A stretch of DNA of 64,000 bases, taken from the NCBI RefSeq assembly GCF_000195295.1, contig NC_015388.1:3038001-3102000 (forward strand). The letters are read 5' to 3'. The notes under the pieces were generated by a model, which searched no databases, was not told the DNA's origin, and worked only from the letters and a program-made list of their open reading frames with translations. The stretch comes from Desulfobacca acetoxidans DSM 11109 (GTDB lineage Bacteria > Desulfobacterota > Desulfobaccia > Desulfobaccales > Desulfobaccaceae). A program made the translations under genes and the position numbers. Below, one piece after another: positions 42,428 through 51,599 of the stretch (position 1 is the first letter of the stretch; every line of letters begins with the position of its first letter).

Positions 42428-43596
42428 TTGAATGGATTCTCCCAATGGAACTCGTGGCAGACCCGCAGCCGGCCGAAGCCTTCGGCGGGGCGCTCCCCCA
42501 ACCCGTTCCTTTCCAGGTCGGCCAAAATCTTCACCACCTCGGAAATCTGCTGGCTGTCGAGGGCCTGATCTATCCGATTCAGTCCGAAAACAAACACCGA
42601 GCCCCGGCGAATGGCCTGCTCCTCGGGTTTGGGAAGCTTCCAGGCAGCCTGCCAGCCACTCAGCCGCTGGACACCGCTCCAGGCGGTGAAGAGGCGAAAT
42701 TCATCCAACACTGATTTCCCGGTAACGCCAACTGCAAGCTTGAGATCCTCAATGAGGGGCTGACAGCGGTAGCCCAGCAATTCATCCAGGACTATGGCGT
42801 CACTGAGCAGGGTCAAATTGAAACACCGCAGCCGACCGTCCTGATGCAGCCCGGCGTTGAACCCGGCCAGACGCTGGCCCACGGTATACGATGCTGTATC
42901 CTCTTCCTCAGCCAGGGACAGCTCAACCTCACCTAGCCCACGGCTCCGGGCCGTGCCCAACCAGCCCCGGGATTGAGTCGCCAGCAAGGCCAAGAGCTGC
43001 TGGACCTTGTCCGACGGCGCCGCCAGGTCCCCCAAAAATTCCTGCCCCTCCTGTAAGACTTCCAGGGAGTAGAGGTCTCCGGACTTGGCCACCTCCAGGG
43101 TTTCGAGGATGGCAGTGCGGGCCAGGAGACGTTTCTTGACGGTAACCTGTCGTTCTGAGCCGCCTGCCACAAGGTAATAGCCGTTCAGTCGGTCCAGGGG
43201 GGCGCCGCAACCCTCCCATTGGCAAACTTTAGCCAGCTCTTCCAGAGGGACTTGGGAATTGAACTGGTGGCGCAGCCAGGGGAGGACCCCGTCCACGGCC
43301 CCGTGAATATCATTCATTGTCCCAAATCCAGGATGATACTTACAGGTAAGGGCCGAGAAAGGGATAACCTGGGCACCCTCGGGGTAGAGATTAGGATAGC
43401 TCACGACCTCATTGATAAAGAGATCCCGGAAGTTAGCGTCGGCGCTGCAGCCGGGTTGTTCCAGATACAACTGGGCCAGTAGACCCCGCACGGTGGATCC
43501 GGGGATATAATCTAAGGTGGGCAGGGTGTTGCCTACTCCCCGATTTTGCACCAGACAGACAGGGGACAGAAGCTTTACCGTCAGTTTCCAGGTCAT
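42424..43596 (-). CDS. csx10: Csx10 (Cas5-like RAMP of type III-D)
   Basis: 390 residues. The N-terminal RAMP fold has YIPGSTVRGLLAQLYLEQ, a middle with SRGWLGTARSRGLGEVELSL, and a second RAMP-like half ending NGLGERPAEGFGRLRVCHEFHW. Two glycine-rich loops in one protein are typical of Csx10, which caps the crRNA 5' tag side next to Cas10. Position after cas10 and cas7 agrees. Eleven bases separate it from the upstream cas7. Confidence 0.85.
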   Translation of the reverse strand: MTWKLTVKLLSPVCLVQNRGVGNTLPTLDYIPGSTVRGLLAQLYLEQPGCSADANFRDLFINEVVSYPNLYPEGAQVIPFSALTCKYHPGFGTMNDIHGAVDGVLPWLRHQFNSQVPLEELAKVCQWEGCGAPLDRLNGYYLVAGGSERQVTVKKRLLARTAILETLEVAKSGDLYSLEVLQEGQEFLGDLAAPSDKVQQLLALLATQSRGWLGTARSRGLGEVELSLAEEEDTASYTVGQRLAGFNAGLHQDGRLRCFNLTLLSDAIVLDELLGYRCQPLIEDLKLAVGVTGKSVLDEFRLFTAWSGVQRLSGWQAAWKLPKPEEQAIRRGSVFVFGLNRIDQALDSQQISEVVKILADLERNGLGERPAEGFGRLRVCHEFHWENPFK

Positions 43597-43606
43597 AGCG
43601 TCTCCC

Positions 43607-44230
43607 TTAAGTCAGACTGAGACTGCACCGGCCCAACCCCCGGGACTTGTTGGCCCCTAGATGAGTTAGGAGCTGCACTCCCCAGGTAAACAATTGTTCG
43701 GCCTGCTTATCCAGAGGTTTGACCAGAAAAACGGTGGCGGTAAAGCTGTATTCCGGAGAGATGGTCTCCCCGCAGAACAGCAATTTAGCCTCTGCTACCC
43801 CTCGGCGCCGGTTCAGGCGCACCTGGGTGCGGGCCTGCGCCACCTTGGGATCGATGCCGCCGGGGTAGAGGCACTGGCGCAGCAGCAGTTCGGTGCGCTT
43901 GGTGTCATCCAGCCGGCCGTCGCCAAAGCGCAATGCTCCCGGCCAGAACCGCGAACCAAAAAGCCGACAGATGACGCAGGGGTGAGGGGACTTACACGAT
44001 TCGGTATCAGTGGCGGTCTGGCAAACTTTGCCAAAATCCCCCGGCAGACTCAAAGCCAGGCGCTTACACATACTGCGCAGGCGGCCTTTGAGCATGGAGC
44101 CAGGAATATACGGCAGGCCGTCGGCATCCCGCACTGCGGTGTGATCCACTCCCAGACCACGGCCCAAGCCGCTGCCCACCCGAAATGGCGTGCTGAAAGT
44201 AATCTGCAAGTGGCGTTCATGCGCCGGCAT
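43607..44230 (-). CDS. Cas7 family RAMP (Csm3-like)
   Basis: 207 residues. The loop RVGSGLGRGLGVDHTAVRDADG (about 17-38) carries D29 and D35, candidates for the target-RNA-cutting residue. YIPGSMLKGRLRSMCKRL and the zinc-region cysteines (CKSPHPCVICRLFGS) follow, and ANKSRGLGRCSLSL closes the protein. It is a short, canonical Csm3-like subunit encoded immediately after cas10 (2-base gap). Confidence 0.88.
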   Translation of the reverse strand: MPAHERHLQITFSTPFRVGSGLGRGLGVDHTAVRDADGLPYIPGSMLKGRLRSMCKRLALSLPGDFGKVCQTATDTESCKSPHPCVICRLFGSRFWPGALRFGDGRLDDTKRTELLLRQCLYPGGIDPKVAQARTQVRLNRRRGVAEAKLLFCGETISPEYSFTATVFLVKPLDKQAEQLFTWGVQLLTHLGANKSRGLGRCSLSLT

Positions 44231-44232
44231 AG

Positions 44233-45741
44233 TCAGTTCTCCTCTTCTAGTATAAAATCATACAGCTCAGCTAAATCCAAAAGCGGCGTGTGGTAGGTAA
44301 AGTGATTATTTAAACGCCAGGGGAAGGGTGAAAGGCCAAAGGCCTCGGCCACCTGCAACAGCGCCTGCCGGGGTGACGGACTGCCCTGGTCGGACAGCCG
44401 GGAAAGGAGAACCAAGTAATCCAGGCTGGCGGCCAGACGCCCTTTATAAAGAGGCTGCCACAAATCGTTGATCTTGTTCCGGGGGAACCCACTCTTTTTT
44501 AATGTCCGTATCCGTTCCAACAGGATTTTGGCCTCCTCGATAGTATAGGGGCGTTGGGTCAAAGATAGGTTGTCATAGGCCAGTTCCTTCTGCCGTTGCT
44601 CCTTTACGGGCTGCAGCAGTGAACTAGACGTGGCCAGAAAATCAAGAGTGGAAACATCACCTTCCCGTTCCTTCCAGGCCCGCTGTTTGGCCAACTTCTG
44701 CAGCTCCCGGGCGGTATCGATAAGACTGTACAGAGGGTAATTCTGCTTGGCCAGGGCCACGCCGATGGCCACGGAGGCAGTATTATCCAGACCGGTGAAA
44801 AGAATTTCCCCGTTTTCATCTTTTCGGCCATTTTTATAGTATTCCCTAAATAATTCCGCGAACTTCAAGGCAATGGGAACAGCCTGGTGAGCCGGAACCG
44901 CAGCCAGCATATCATCCCCCCCGGTGATGAAAAACTGCACCGGATAGGTCCGGTTGTCCTGCGGTTGGCCCAAAACTTCGATTACCGCCTGAACCATGGC
45001 CCAGCGTGTCGCCTGATCCACACATTTACTGAACCTGGCGTAATTCTCCCGGGCCTTTTGTGGTTCTTCCTCTAAAAGTTCCTGGCGCCGCAACCCCATG
45101 CGGTTGCCGTCGGAGTAGATCAGGCCGATGTAACCCTCAGGGTCTGACTTTTCACCAATATTTGCCAGACTTTCAGGCCATTTTACACTCCCTGGCGATA
45201 AACTGTCCTCGATGGCCTGGTACATGAGTGAGTACTTGTATTTGGCCCCATTTTCCATCTGAATCTGACAGGACCTACAGATATAACCCTCATCTTTTTG
45301 GCATATTGTTGCTGGCAGCCGGCCGCAGAGCTCGCAGACTTTCTCATAGGGATTGCTTACCAAAGGTATTATCCGAACTTTTTCGTCCTTGCGGCGGCGC
45401 AAACCTCTTTCGGCACGTTCCACCCATTTCAGGAAAGATTCTCCCGCCTTCTCCGGTTCAATCCAGGAGGTTATCCCGGCAATGACTGTTTCGTCACGGT
45501 ATAACTGCTCTAATTCCTGGCAATAATTACCCGCCCGTTTGGCTTCGTCAAAGGTGGCGGCCCCGGCACCCCCGCCCACATAGATTACCTGACCTTTATA
45601 TTTTTTAATAAGGCCTAAGGTTTGCCGGTTCAAATTCAAATCTTCCAGCAGGAAACTGCCGCCCCGGATGGCCTTCAGCTTTTGAGTGGCAAAAACATAT
45701 TCCTGAATTCGATCTGTATCAAAGAGCACCAAAAATGACAT
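44233..45741 (-). CDS. cas10: Cas10, type III-D-like, without HD nuclease domain
   Basis: 502 residues. The protein starts directly with the first palm-like domain (LFDTDRIQEYVFATQKLKAIRGGS). A zinc finger CELCGRL..CRSCQ lies near 140-170, the second palm has FITGGDDMLAAVP with G274-G275-D276-D277, and a helical C-terminal domain follows. The intact GGDD predicts cyclic oligoadenylate synthesis on target RNA binding. The N-terminal HD domain of many Cas10 proteins is absent, so single-stranded DNA cutting is not expected. First gene of the leftward cas operon. Confidence 0.95.
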   Translation of the reverse strand: MSFLVLFDTDRIQEYVFATQKLKAIRGGSFLLEDLNLNRQTLGLIKKYKGQVIYVGGGAGAATFDEAKRAGNYCQELEQLYRDETVIAGITSWIEPEKAGESFLKWVERAERGLRRRKDEKVRIIPLVSNPYEKVCELCGRLPATICQKDEGYICRSCQIQMENGAKYKYSLMYQAIEDSLSPGSVKWPESLANIGEKSDPEGYIGLIYSDGNRMGLRRQELLEEEPQKARENYARFSKCVDQATRWAMVQAVIEVLGQPQDNRTYPVQFFITGGDDMLAAVPAHQAVPIALKFAELFREYYKNGRKDENGEILFTGLDNTASVAIGVALAKQNYPLYSLIDTARELQKLAKQRAWKEREGDVSTLDFLATSSSLLQPVKEQRQKELAYDNLSLTQRPYTIEEAKILLERIRTLKKSGFPRNKINDLWQPLYKGRLAASLDYLVLLSRLSDQGSPSPRQALLQVAEAFGLSPFPWRLNNHFTYHTPLLDLAELYDFILEEEN

Positions 45742-46063
45742 GCGTCATCCTTTCCCCGGATTGGCAGAAATTTTCACCATAATAATTAAGCCTCCAGACG
45801 ATGGCTTCAACAATCGGTCTGCCCCCATTTACCAATACGCTACCAAATAAGTAAACATCTGACTTCGTACGAATATCCCCATAATGGTGCCGCATCATAG
45901 CACAAAAATCCTGTTAGGGAAATATTTTTTCAGGTCTTCTTCGAAAAAAATACTCGGAAATTTACTAGGACAATAAAGGGGGAGGATCGCAAAGAAACAT
46001 AAAAGGCTCAAATACCAGGATTACGCTCCGCATGCCAGCATTAGTACGGCAATTAAGAGAAAT
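45742..46063. other. Intergenic region upstream of cas10
   Basis: About 320 AT-rich bases between cas10 and the leader-distal end of array 2. It must contain the promoter of the 16 kb cas operon. I found no promoter close to consensus, no repeat and no gene. Confidence 0.5.
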
Positions 46064-46160
46064 GTCGCAATCCCTTCGTAATCAGGTCAATGAAGCAGAG
46101 AGCGCAAAGTCCCCAACGGCAAAAGCAAGGGCAAAGGCGTCGCAATCCCTTCTAATCAGG

Positions 46161-46617
46161 CCAAGGGCAGTAACGAGGGCCGAGGACTGAGGACTGAGTG
46201 GTGAAGCTTCCTCAACCCTTCTGCTTCTCCACGGACGCCCCCAAACCTCCTAAAATGCGGGAGAGTTCCTCGGTCATAGCATGCAGCCGGGAAAATGTTT
46301 CTTGATCAAGATAGCCAATATCAAGGGCGAGATAGAGATGCGACCGTAATTCGGCGCAAGAGGATTTGGCAATGGAAATAAACTGATGGAATTCGGTCCG
46401 TCGGCCCCGTTCAAACCCTTCCGCCAAATTGGCCATGACTGATACGGCCGACCGCCTGATCTGATCCCGAAACCCAAAATCCCGAGACAATTCTCCCTTA
46501 GTGGCAACCAGGTACACCGCCTTAGCCAGCTACCGAGCCTTCTGCCAAGCAATCAAATCTTCGAAGCGTTGTATTTTACTCAGTCCTCAGTCCTCGCTAC
46601 TCGTACCTGGCTTTATC
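46161..46617 (-). pseudogene. Full IVP (four-helix bundle) cassette
   Basis: Same plan as the cassettes of array 1: complementary ends, missing ATG, in-frame TAG after QKAR. The open 101-residue part is 46212-46517. It shares the small variant CTCCCTTAGTGG with the cassette at 47756. Confidence 0.85.
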
Positions 46618-46640
46618 GTCGCAATCCCTTCGTAATCAGG

Positions 46641-47098
46641 CCAAGGGCAGCAACGAGGGCCGAGGACTGAGGACTGAGTGGTGAAGCTTCCTCAACCCTT
46701 CTGCTTCTCCACGGACGCCCGGAGACCTCCTAAAATGCGGGAGAGTTCCTCGGTCATAGCATGCAGCCGGGAAAATGTTTCTTAATCAAGATAGCCAATA
46801 TCAAGGGCGAGATAGAGATGCGACCGTAATTCGGCGCAAGAGGATTTGGCAATGGAAATAAACTGATGGAATTCGGTCCGTCGGCCCCGTTCAAACCCTT
46901 CCGCCAAATTGGCCATGACTGATACGGCCGACCGCCTGATCTGATCCCGAAACCCAAAATCCCGAGACAATTCCCCCTTCGTGGCAACCAGGTACACCGC
47001 CTTAGCCAGCTACCGAGCCTTCTGCCAAGCAATCAAAATCTTCGAAGCGTTGTATTTTACTCAGTCCTCAGTCCTCGCTACTCGTACCTGGCTTTATC
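46641..47098 (-). pseudogene. Full IVP cassette with additional stop
   Basis: As above, but with a second stop (TAA after GYLD, from CTTAATCAAG on the + strand), as in the cassette at 48240 and the truncated unit at 27177. The two pairs 46161+46641 and 47756+48240 therefore look like a duplicated block. Confidence 0.85.
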
Positions 47099-47121
47099 GT
47101 CGCAATCCCTTCGTAATCAGG

Positions 47122-47755
47122 CCAAGGGCAGTAACGAGGGCCGAGGACTGAGGACCGAGTGGTGAAGCTTCCTCAACCCTTCTGCTTCTCCACGGACGCC
47201 CGGAGACCTCCTAAAATTCGGGAGAGTTCCTCGGTCATGGCATGCAGCCGGGTAAATGTTTCTTGATCAAGATAGCCAATATCAAGGGCGAGATAGAGAT
47301 GCGACCGTAATTCGGCGCAAGAGGATTTGGCACAGGCCAAGGGCAGCAACGAGGGCCGAGGACTGAGTGGTGAAGCTTCCTCAACCCTTCTGCTTCTCCA
47401 CGGACGCCCCCAAACCTCCTAAAATGCGGGAGAGTTCCTCGGTCATAGCATGCAGCCGGGAAAATGTTTCTTGATCAAGATAGCCAATATCAAGGGCGAG
47501 ATAGAGATGCGACCGTAATTCGGCGCAAGAGGATTTGGCACAGGCCAAGGGCAGTAACGAGGGCCGAGGACTGAGGACTGAGTGGTGAAGCTTCCTCAAC
47601 CCTTCTGCTTCTCCACGGACGCCCCCAAACCTCCTAAAATGCGGGAGAGTTCCTCGGTCATAGCATGCAGCCGGGAAAATGTTTCTTGATCAAGATAGCC
47701 AATATCAAGGGCGAGATAGAGATGCGACCGTAATTCGGCGCAAGAGGATTTGGCA
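47122..47755 (-). repeat. Three tandem truncated IVP cassette units
   Basis: Units start at 47117, 47333 and 47541 with periods of 216, 208 and 215 bases. The 208 unit lacks one 7-base GGACTGA. The structure and junction are the same as at 26747-27391 in the left array. Confidence 0.85.
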
Positions 47756-48216
47756 CAGGCCAAGGGCAGCAACGAGGGCCGAGGACTGAGGACTGAGTGG
47801 TGAAGCTTCCTCAACCCTTCTGCTTCTCCACGGACGCCCCCAAACCTCCTAAAATGCGGGAGAGTTCCTCGGTCATAGCATGCAGCCGGGAAAATGTTTC
47901 TTGATCAAGATAGCCAATATCAAGGGCGAGATAGAGATGCGACCGTAATTCGGCGCAAGAGGATTTGGCAATGGAAATAAACTGATGGAATTCGGTCCGT
48001 CGGCCCCGTTCAAACCCTTCCGCCAAATTGGCCATGACTGATACGGCCGACCGCCTGATCTGATCCCGAAACCCAAAATCCCGAGACAATTCTCCCTTAG
48101 TGGCAACCAGGTACACCGCCTTAGCCAGCTACCGAGCCTTCTGCCAAGCAATCAAATCTTCGAAGCGTTGTATTTTACTCAGTCCTCAGTCCTCGCTACT
48201 CGTACCTGGCTTTATC
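47756..48216 (-). pseudogene. Full IVP (four-helix bundle) cassette
   Basis: The 101-residue open part is 47811-48116, with the same TAG and missing ATG. Followed by a degenerate CRISPR repeat (48217-48239). Confidence 0.85.
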
Positions 48217-48239
48217 GTCGCAATCCCTTCGTAATCAGG

Positions 48240-48696
48240 CCAAGGGCAGTAACGAGGGCCGAGGACTGAGGACTGAGTGGTGAAGCTTCCTCAACCCTTC
48301 TGCTTCTCCACGGACGCCCGGAGACCTCCTAAAATGCGGGAGAGTTCCTCGGTCATAGCATGCAGCCGGGAAAATGTTTCTTAATCAAGATAGCCAATAT
48401 CAAGGGCGAGATAGAGATGCGACCGTAATTCGGCGCAAGAGGATTTGGCAATGGAAATAAACTGATGGAATTCGGTCCGTCGGCCCCGTTCAAACCCTTC
48501 CGCCAAATTGGCCATGACTGATACGGCCGACCGCCTGATCTGATCCCGAAACCCAAAATCCCGAGACAATTCCCCCTTCGTGGCAACCAGGTACACCGCC
48601 TTAGCCAGCTACCGAGCCTTCTGCCAAGCAATCAAATCTTCGAAGCGTTGTATTTTACTCAGTCCTCAGTCCTCGCTACTCGTACCTGGCTTTATC
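48240..48696 (-). pseudogene. Full IVP cassette with additional stop, next to an intact CRISPR repeat
   Basis: The terminal arms are CGAGGACTGAGGACTGAGT at 48260-48278 and its exact complement at 48657-48675. The internal TAA splits the frame (open part 48381-48596). The intact CRISPR repeat at 48697 follows immediately. Confidence 0.85.
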
Positions 48697-48809
48697 GTCG
48701 CAATCCCTTCGTAATCAGGTCAATGAAGCAGAGCTTTCGAGTTTGACGTTGATCAAGACCATCACGGGCGGTGTCGCAATCCCTTCGTAATCAGGTCAAT
48801 GAAGCAGAG

Positions 48810-49328
48810 AGCAGGTTTTATGCCGCTCAGCGAGCATCCTTGCTTTTTAGCTAACCACAACCATAGAGGACATGTCAAGAGAAAAATTGCTCTTTTCGTT
48901 ATTCCCGAAATAAGTTTGAAGATGTCCCGGAATAAAATGCCGACTTCGCAGAGTGCATGTTCACAATCTCGATATCTATTGATTAATACTAGTATATTAG
49001 GATTATTGAATATTTGAAGATCCCAAAAAATATTTCCTGAAAAGGACATCTTCAAACTTTTGGCGCTTGTGAGCTTGTATCTATTTTTTGTCATGGCTAT
49101 CATATTGATTTATTTATAGATATAGATGCGATTGTTGGGCCTTGAGGGGCCAAAACCAAAAAGTTTGAAGATCCCCTAACGGCCGGTCCCGAAAGGGGGG
49201 ATCTTCAAACTTTTTGACCCAAGACCAAAATCGGCTTTTATCGGCTCCAACCTATTGGTATTCAAAGAGAAAAAACCTCATTGGACCGATTTTCGAAAAG
49301 TTTGAAGATGTCCGGCCCGTTAAATGCC
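48810..49328 (-). promoter_or_regulatory. CRISPR leader 2
   Basis: Nearly identical to 29047-29564, differing at only about ten positions by eye. All six GTTTGAAGAT motifs and the 19 bp hairpin arms are kept. Leads array 2 leftward. Confidence 0.8.
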
Positions 49329-49520
49329 TCAATAGCGGCCCCGAAAAGAGCGGTAGCTTTCCGGGTCAACATGCTGAGAATGGCTCGGTCCACCACCTGG
49401 GAGCGGAATTCTTCAATGAGATCAAAGGCTAAAGTGGGCTTCTGTTCCTGGAAGGAATGCAAGAAACTGATGTGGGGATTCAGACCGGCCAGCAGCAGGG
49501 CCCGCCACACCCGGGGATAG
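49329..49520 (-). pseudogene. Remnant of a second cas1 3' end
   Basis: Duplicate of the C-terminal end of the RT-Cas1 gene: the last codons (matching 29565-29593), an internal deletion of about 180 bases, then a stretch equal to about 29779-29937 (AFDLIEEFRSQVVDRAILSMLTR region). It breaks off at a sequence unrelated to cas1. It shows that the whole leader plus cas1 end was copied. Confidence 0.9.
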
Positions 49521-49595
49521 TTTTTAAGAGCACTGCTTTCATGCAAGTTTACATGGTCTCCGGAGCACAACGAAGCATAAGAATGCTTTCCAAAT

Positions 49596-49640
49596 AGAAA
49601 AAGGCAAGCTCAGGTTCTATCCCCGTAACTTGCCTTTATC
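49596..49640 (-). terminator. Terminator after tRNA-Ala
   Basis: AAGGCAAG (49601-49608) pairs with CTTGCCTT (49629-49636), with TTTTTCT following on the minus strand. Lies 12 bases beyond the tRNA-Ala 3' end. A half copy of a dispersed repeat (ACAACGAAGCATAAGAATGC) lies just left of it. Confidence 0.65.
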
Positions 49641-49652
49641 ACTGGCATTATA

Positions 49653-49728
<76 letters not shown>

Positions 49729-49847
49729 ACGTCGATTCTCTTTTCTTATTAACAGATCAGTTTTACTCTGTCAAGCGTTTGCCGACTTAAAAACTGCACT
49801 TTTTCAAATGGCCTCGGGAGGCAGAAAAACTCCGAGCGAACCTGTTA

Positions 49848-51560
49848 TTAGCTTACAGCCTTCCCCAGATCGAGAACCCTGAGCTCCGGTTGATTGCGGC
49901 CCTGGAAAAAGTTCAGCCGCGTGCCAAAGGCCACATCGTAGCAGCCCCGCAGAGGATGGAGGGAGGCCTGATCAAAAGCAATAGCGGTCATAATCCGCCC
50001 TTCGCTGGCCAGCTTTAATTTCAGGTGTTTCTCCCCCACCACCCAGGAGTCGACAAGCTGGGCCGACAGGCAGGCCAGCACCGGCTCAGGATTGCCCTGT
50101 CCGAATGGACGCAGTCGATCAAGGTGAAAAAAGAATTCGTCGTCAAGCTCCGCCAGCGTCACTACGGCGTCCACCGCCAGTTCCGGCCGTTTGGGTTCAG
50201 ACCCCAACTCCTGCAAAACTGTAGCCTCAAAGGCCTGGCGAAAATCGCCGACTCTGTCCGGGGCCAGGGTGAAGCCAGCGGCCGCAGCATGGCCCCCGAA
50301 CTGGAGGAGGTGTTCCTGACAGGAGGTTAGACCCTTATACAGATCGAATGCTTCCACCGACCGGGCCGAGCCCCGACCAACCCCGTTTTTTAAGGTTAAC
50401 AGCGCTACCGGTCGGAAGAAACGCTCCGCCAGTTTAGCGGCCACGATGCCGATAACGCCGGGATGCCAGTCTTCGCCGGCCAACACCAGGGCCGGGCGGT
50501 TTCCGAACCCCTGCTGCAGTATCTGGGTTTCCGCGTCGCGGATAATCTTTGCCTCCAACGACTGGCGCTCCCGATTCAGCCGGTCCAATGCTCCGGCCAA
50601 CAGCCGGGCCTTATCCCGGTCCTCGGTAAGCAGCAGCTCTAAAGCCGCCTGGGCCTGGCCCATCCGACCGGCGGCATTCAATCGGGGGGCCAAACGAAAG
50701 ACTACCTCCCGCAGCGACACCGGCCGATCTTCCAGATGGGTAACGGCCTTGAGGGCTTCGATCCCCGGACGCCGACTTTTCGCCAATACTTTCAGTCCCT
50801 GACTCACCAGGATGCGGTTCACCCCTGCGAGCGGCACCACGTCCGCCGCAGTTCCCAGGGCCACCAGGTCAAGATAGGCCTTGAGGTTAGGTTCCGGGCG
50901 CCTGGCAAACCAACCCATCTCCCGCAGGTAGGCCCGCAGACCCAGGGCCAGATTCAAGGCTACTCCTACTCCGGCCAGTTCTTTAAAGGCATAGCCGCAA
51001 TCCGGCCGCTTGGGGTTGAGTATCGCGATGGCCGGCGGCAGGGTGGCAGGGACCTCATGGTGATCGGTAATAATGACGTCCAGACCCAAATCTCGTGCCA
51101 CCCTGGCTTCCGAAGCATTGCTGATGCCGCAATCGACGGTGACTACGACCTGCGCCCTCCGGGCCAACTCGGACAATGCCGATTCATGCAGGCCATAGCC
51201 CTGGTTCAATCGGTTGGGGATATAGCTGATGACTGCCGCCCCCAGACTTTCAAGGAAATGCCGCAGCAGGGCGGTGGCGGTGAGGCCGTCAACGTCGTAA
51301 TCCCCATAGATGGCGATGGTCTCACCCTTTTCCAAGGCCTGGACCAAACGCGCCGCCGCCGATGGCAGGTCTTGCAGACCTCCCGGCGGCAATAACCGGT
51401 TCAGGGACGGATCCAGAAAAGAGTCAATCTCCCCCGCCTGGGCCAACCCTCGATTCAAGAGGATCTGGGCCACCAGTTCCGGCACCTGATGCCGACGGCT
51501 CACATCCCGTACCAACTCGGGCTGGGAGGGGTATGGCCGCCATCGCTGCCGCCGCCTCAT
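49848..51560 (-). CDS. recJ: Single-stranded-DNA exonuclease RecJ
   Basis: 570 residues. DHH-family motifs: IYGDYDVDGLTATALL (about 79-94), VVTVDCGISN, IITDHHEVP and the DHHA1 part with GGHAAAAGFTL near 424. A C-terminal OB-like domain completes the usual RecJ length. It degrades 5' ends of single-stranded DNA in recombination and repair. It starts 39 bases after the upstream MBL hydrolase gene in a leftward run with the K+ channel gene. Confidence 0.95.
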   Translation of the reverse strand: MRRRQRWRPYPSQPELVRDVSRRHQVPELVAQILLNRGLAQAGEIDSFLDPSLNRLLPPGGLQDLPSAAARLVQALEKGETIAIYGDYDVDGLTATALLRHFLESLGAAVISYIPNRLNQGYGLHESALSELARRAQVVVTVDCGISNASEARVARDLGLDVIITDHHEVPATLPPAIAILNPKRPDCGYAFKELAGVGVALNLALGLRAYLREMGWFARRPEPNLKAYLDLVALGTAADVVPLAGVNRILVSQGLKVLAKSRRPGIEALKAVTHLEDRPVSLREVVFRLAPRLNAAGRMGQAQAALELLLTEDRDKARLLAGALDRLNRERQSLEAKIIRDAETQILQQGFGNRPALVLAGEDWHPGVIGIVAAKLAERFFRPVALLTLKNGVGRGSARSVEAFDLYKGLTSCQEHLLQFGGHAAAAGFTLAPDRVGDFRQAFEATVLQELGSEPKRPELAVDAVVTLAELDDEFFFHLDRLRPFGQGNPEPVLACLSAQLVDSWVVGEKHLKLKLASEGRIMTAIAFDQASLHPLRGCYDVAFGTRLNFFQGRNQPELRVLDLGKAVS

Positions 51561-51599
51561 GCGGAGGTCCCGGACCCGGTCAGCCCGGTTCCAAAGCCG

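Larger units (their letters stand above)
46064..48809 (-). CRISPR. CRISPR array 2, interrupted by IVP cassettes
   Basis: Intact 37-base repeats, identical to those of array 1, lie at 46064-46100, 48697-48733 and 48773-48809. Degenerate or partial ones begin at 46139, 46618, 47099 and 48217, each reading GTCGCAATCCCTTC(G)TAATC then CAGGCCAAGGGCAG, where the normal repeat has CAGGTCAATGAAGCAG. True spacers are 46101-46138 (38 bases) and 48734-48772 (39 bases). All other spacer positions hold IVP cassettes or tandem remnants. The leader is on the right (48810 onward), so the array reads leftward. Confidence 0.9.
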
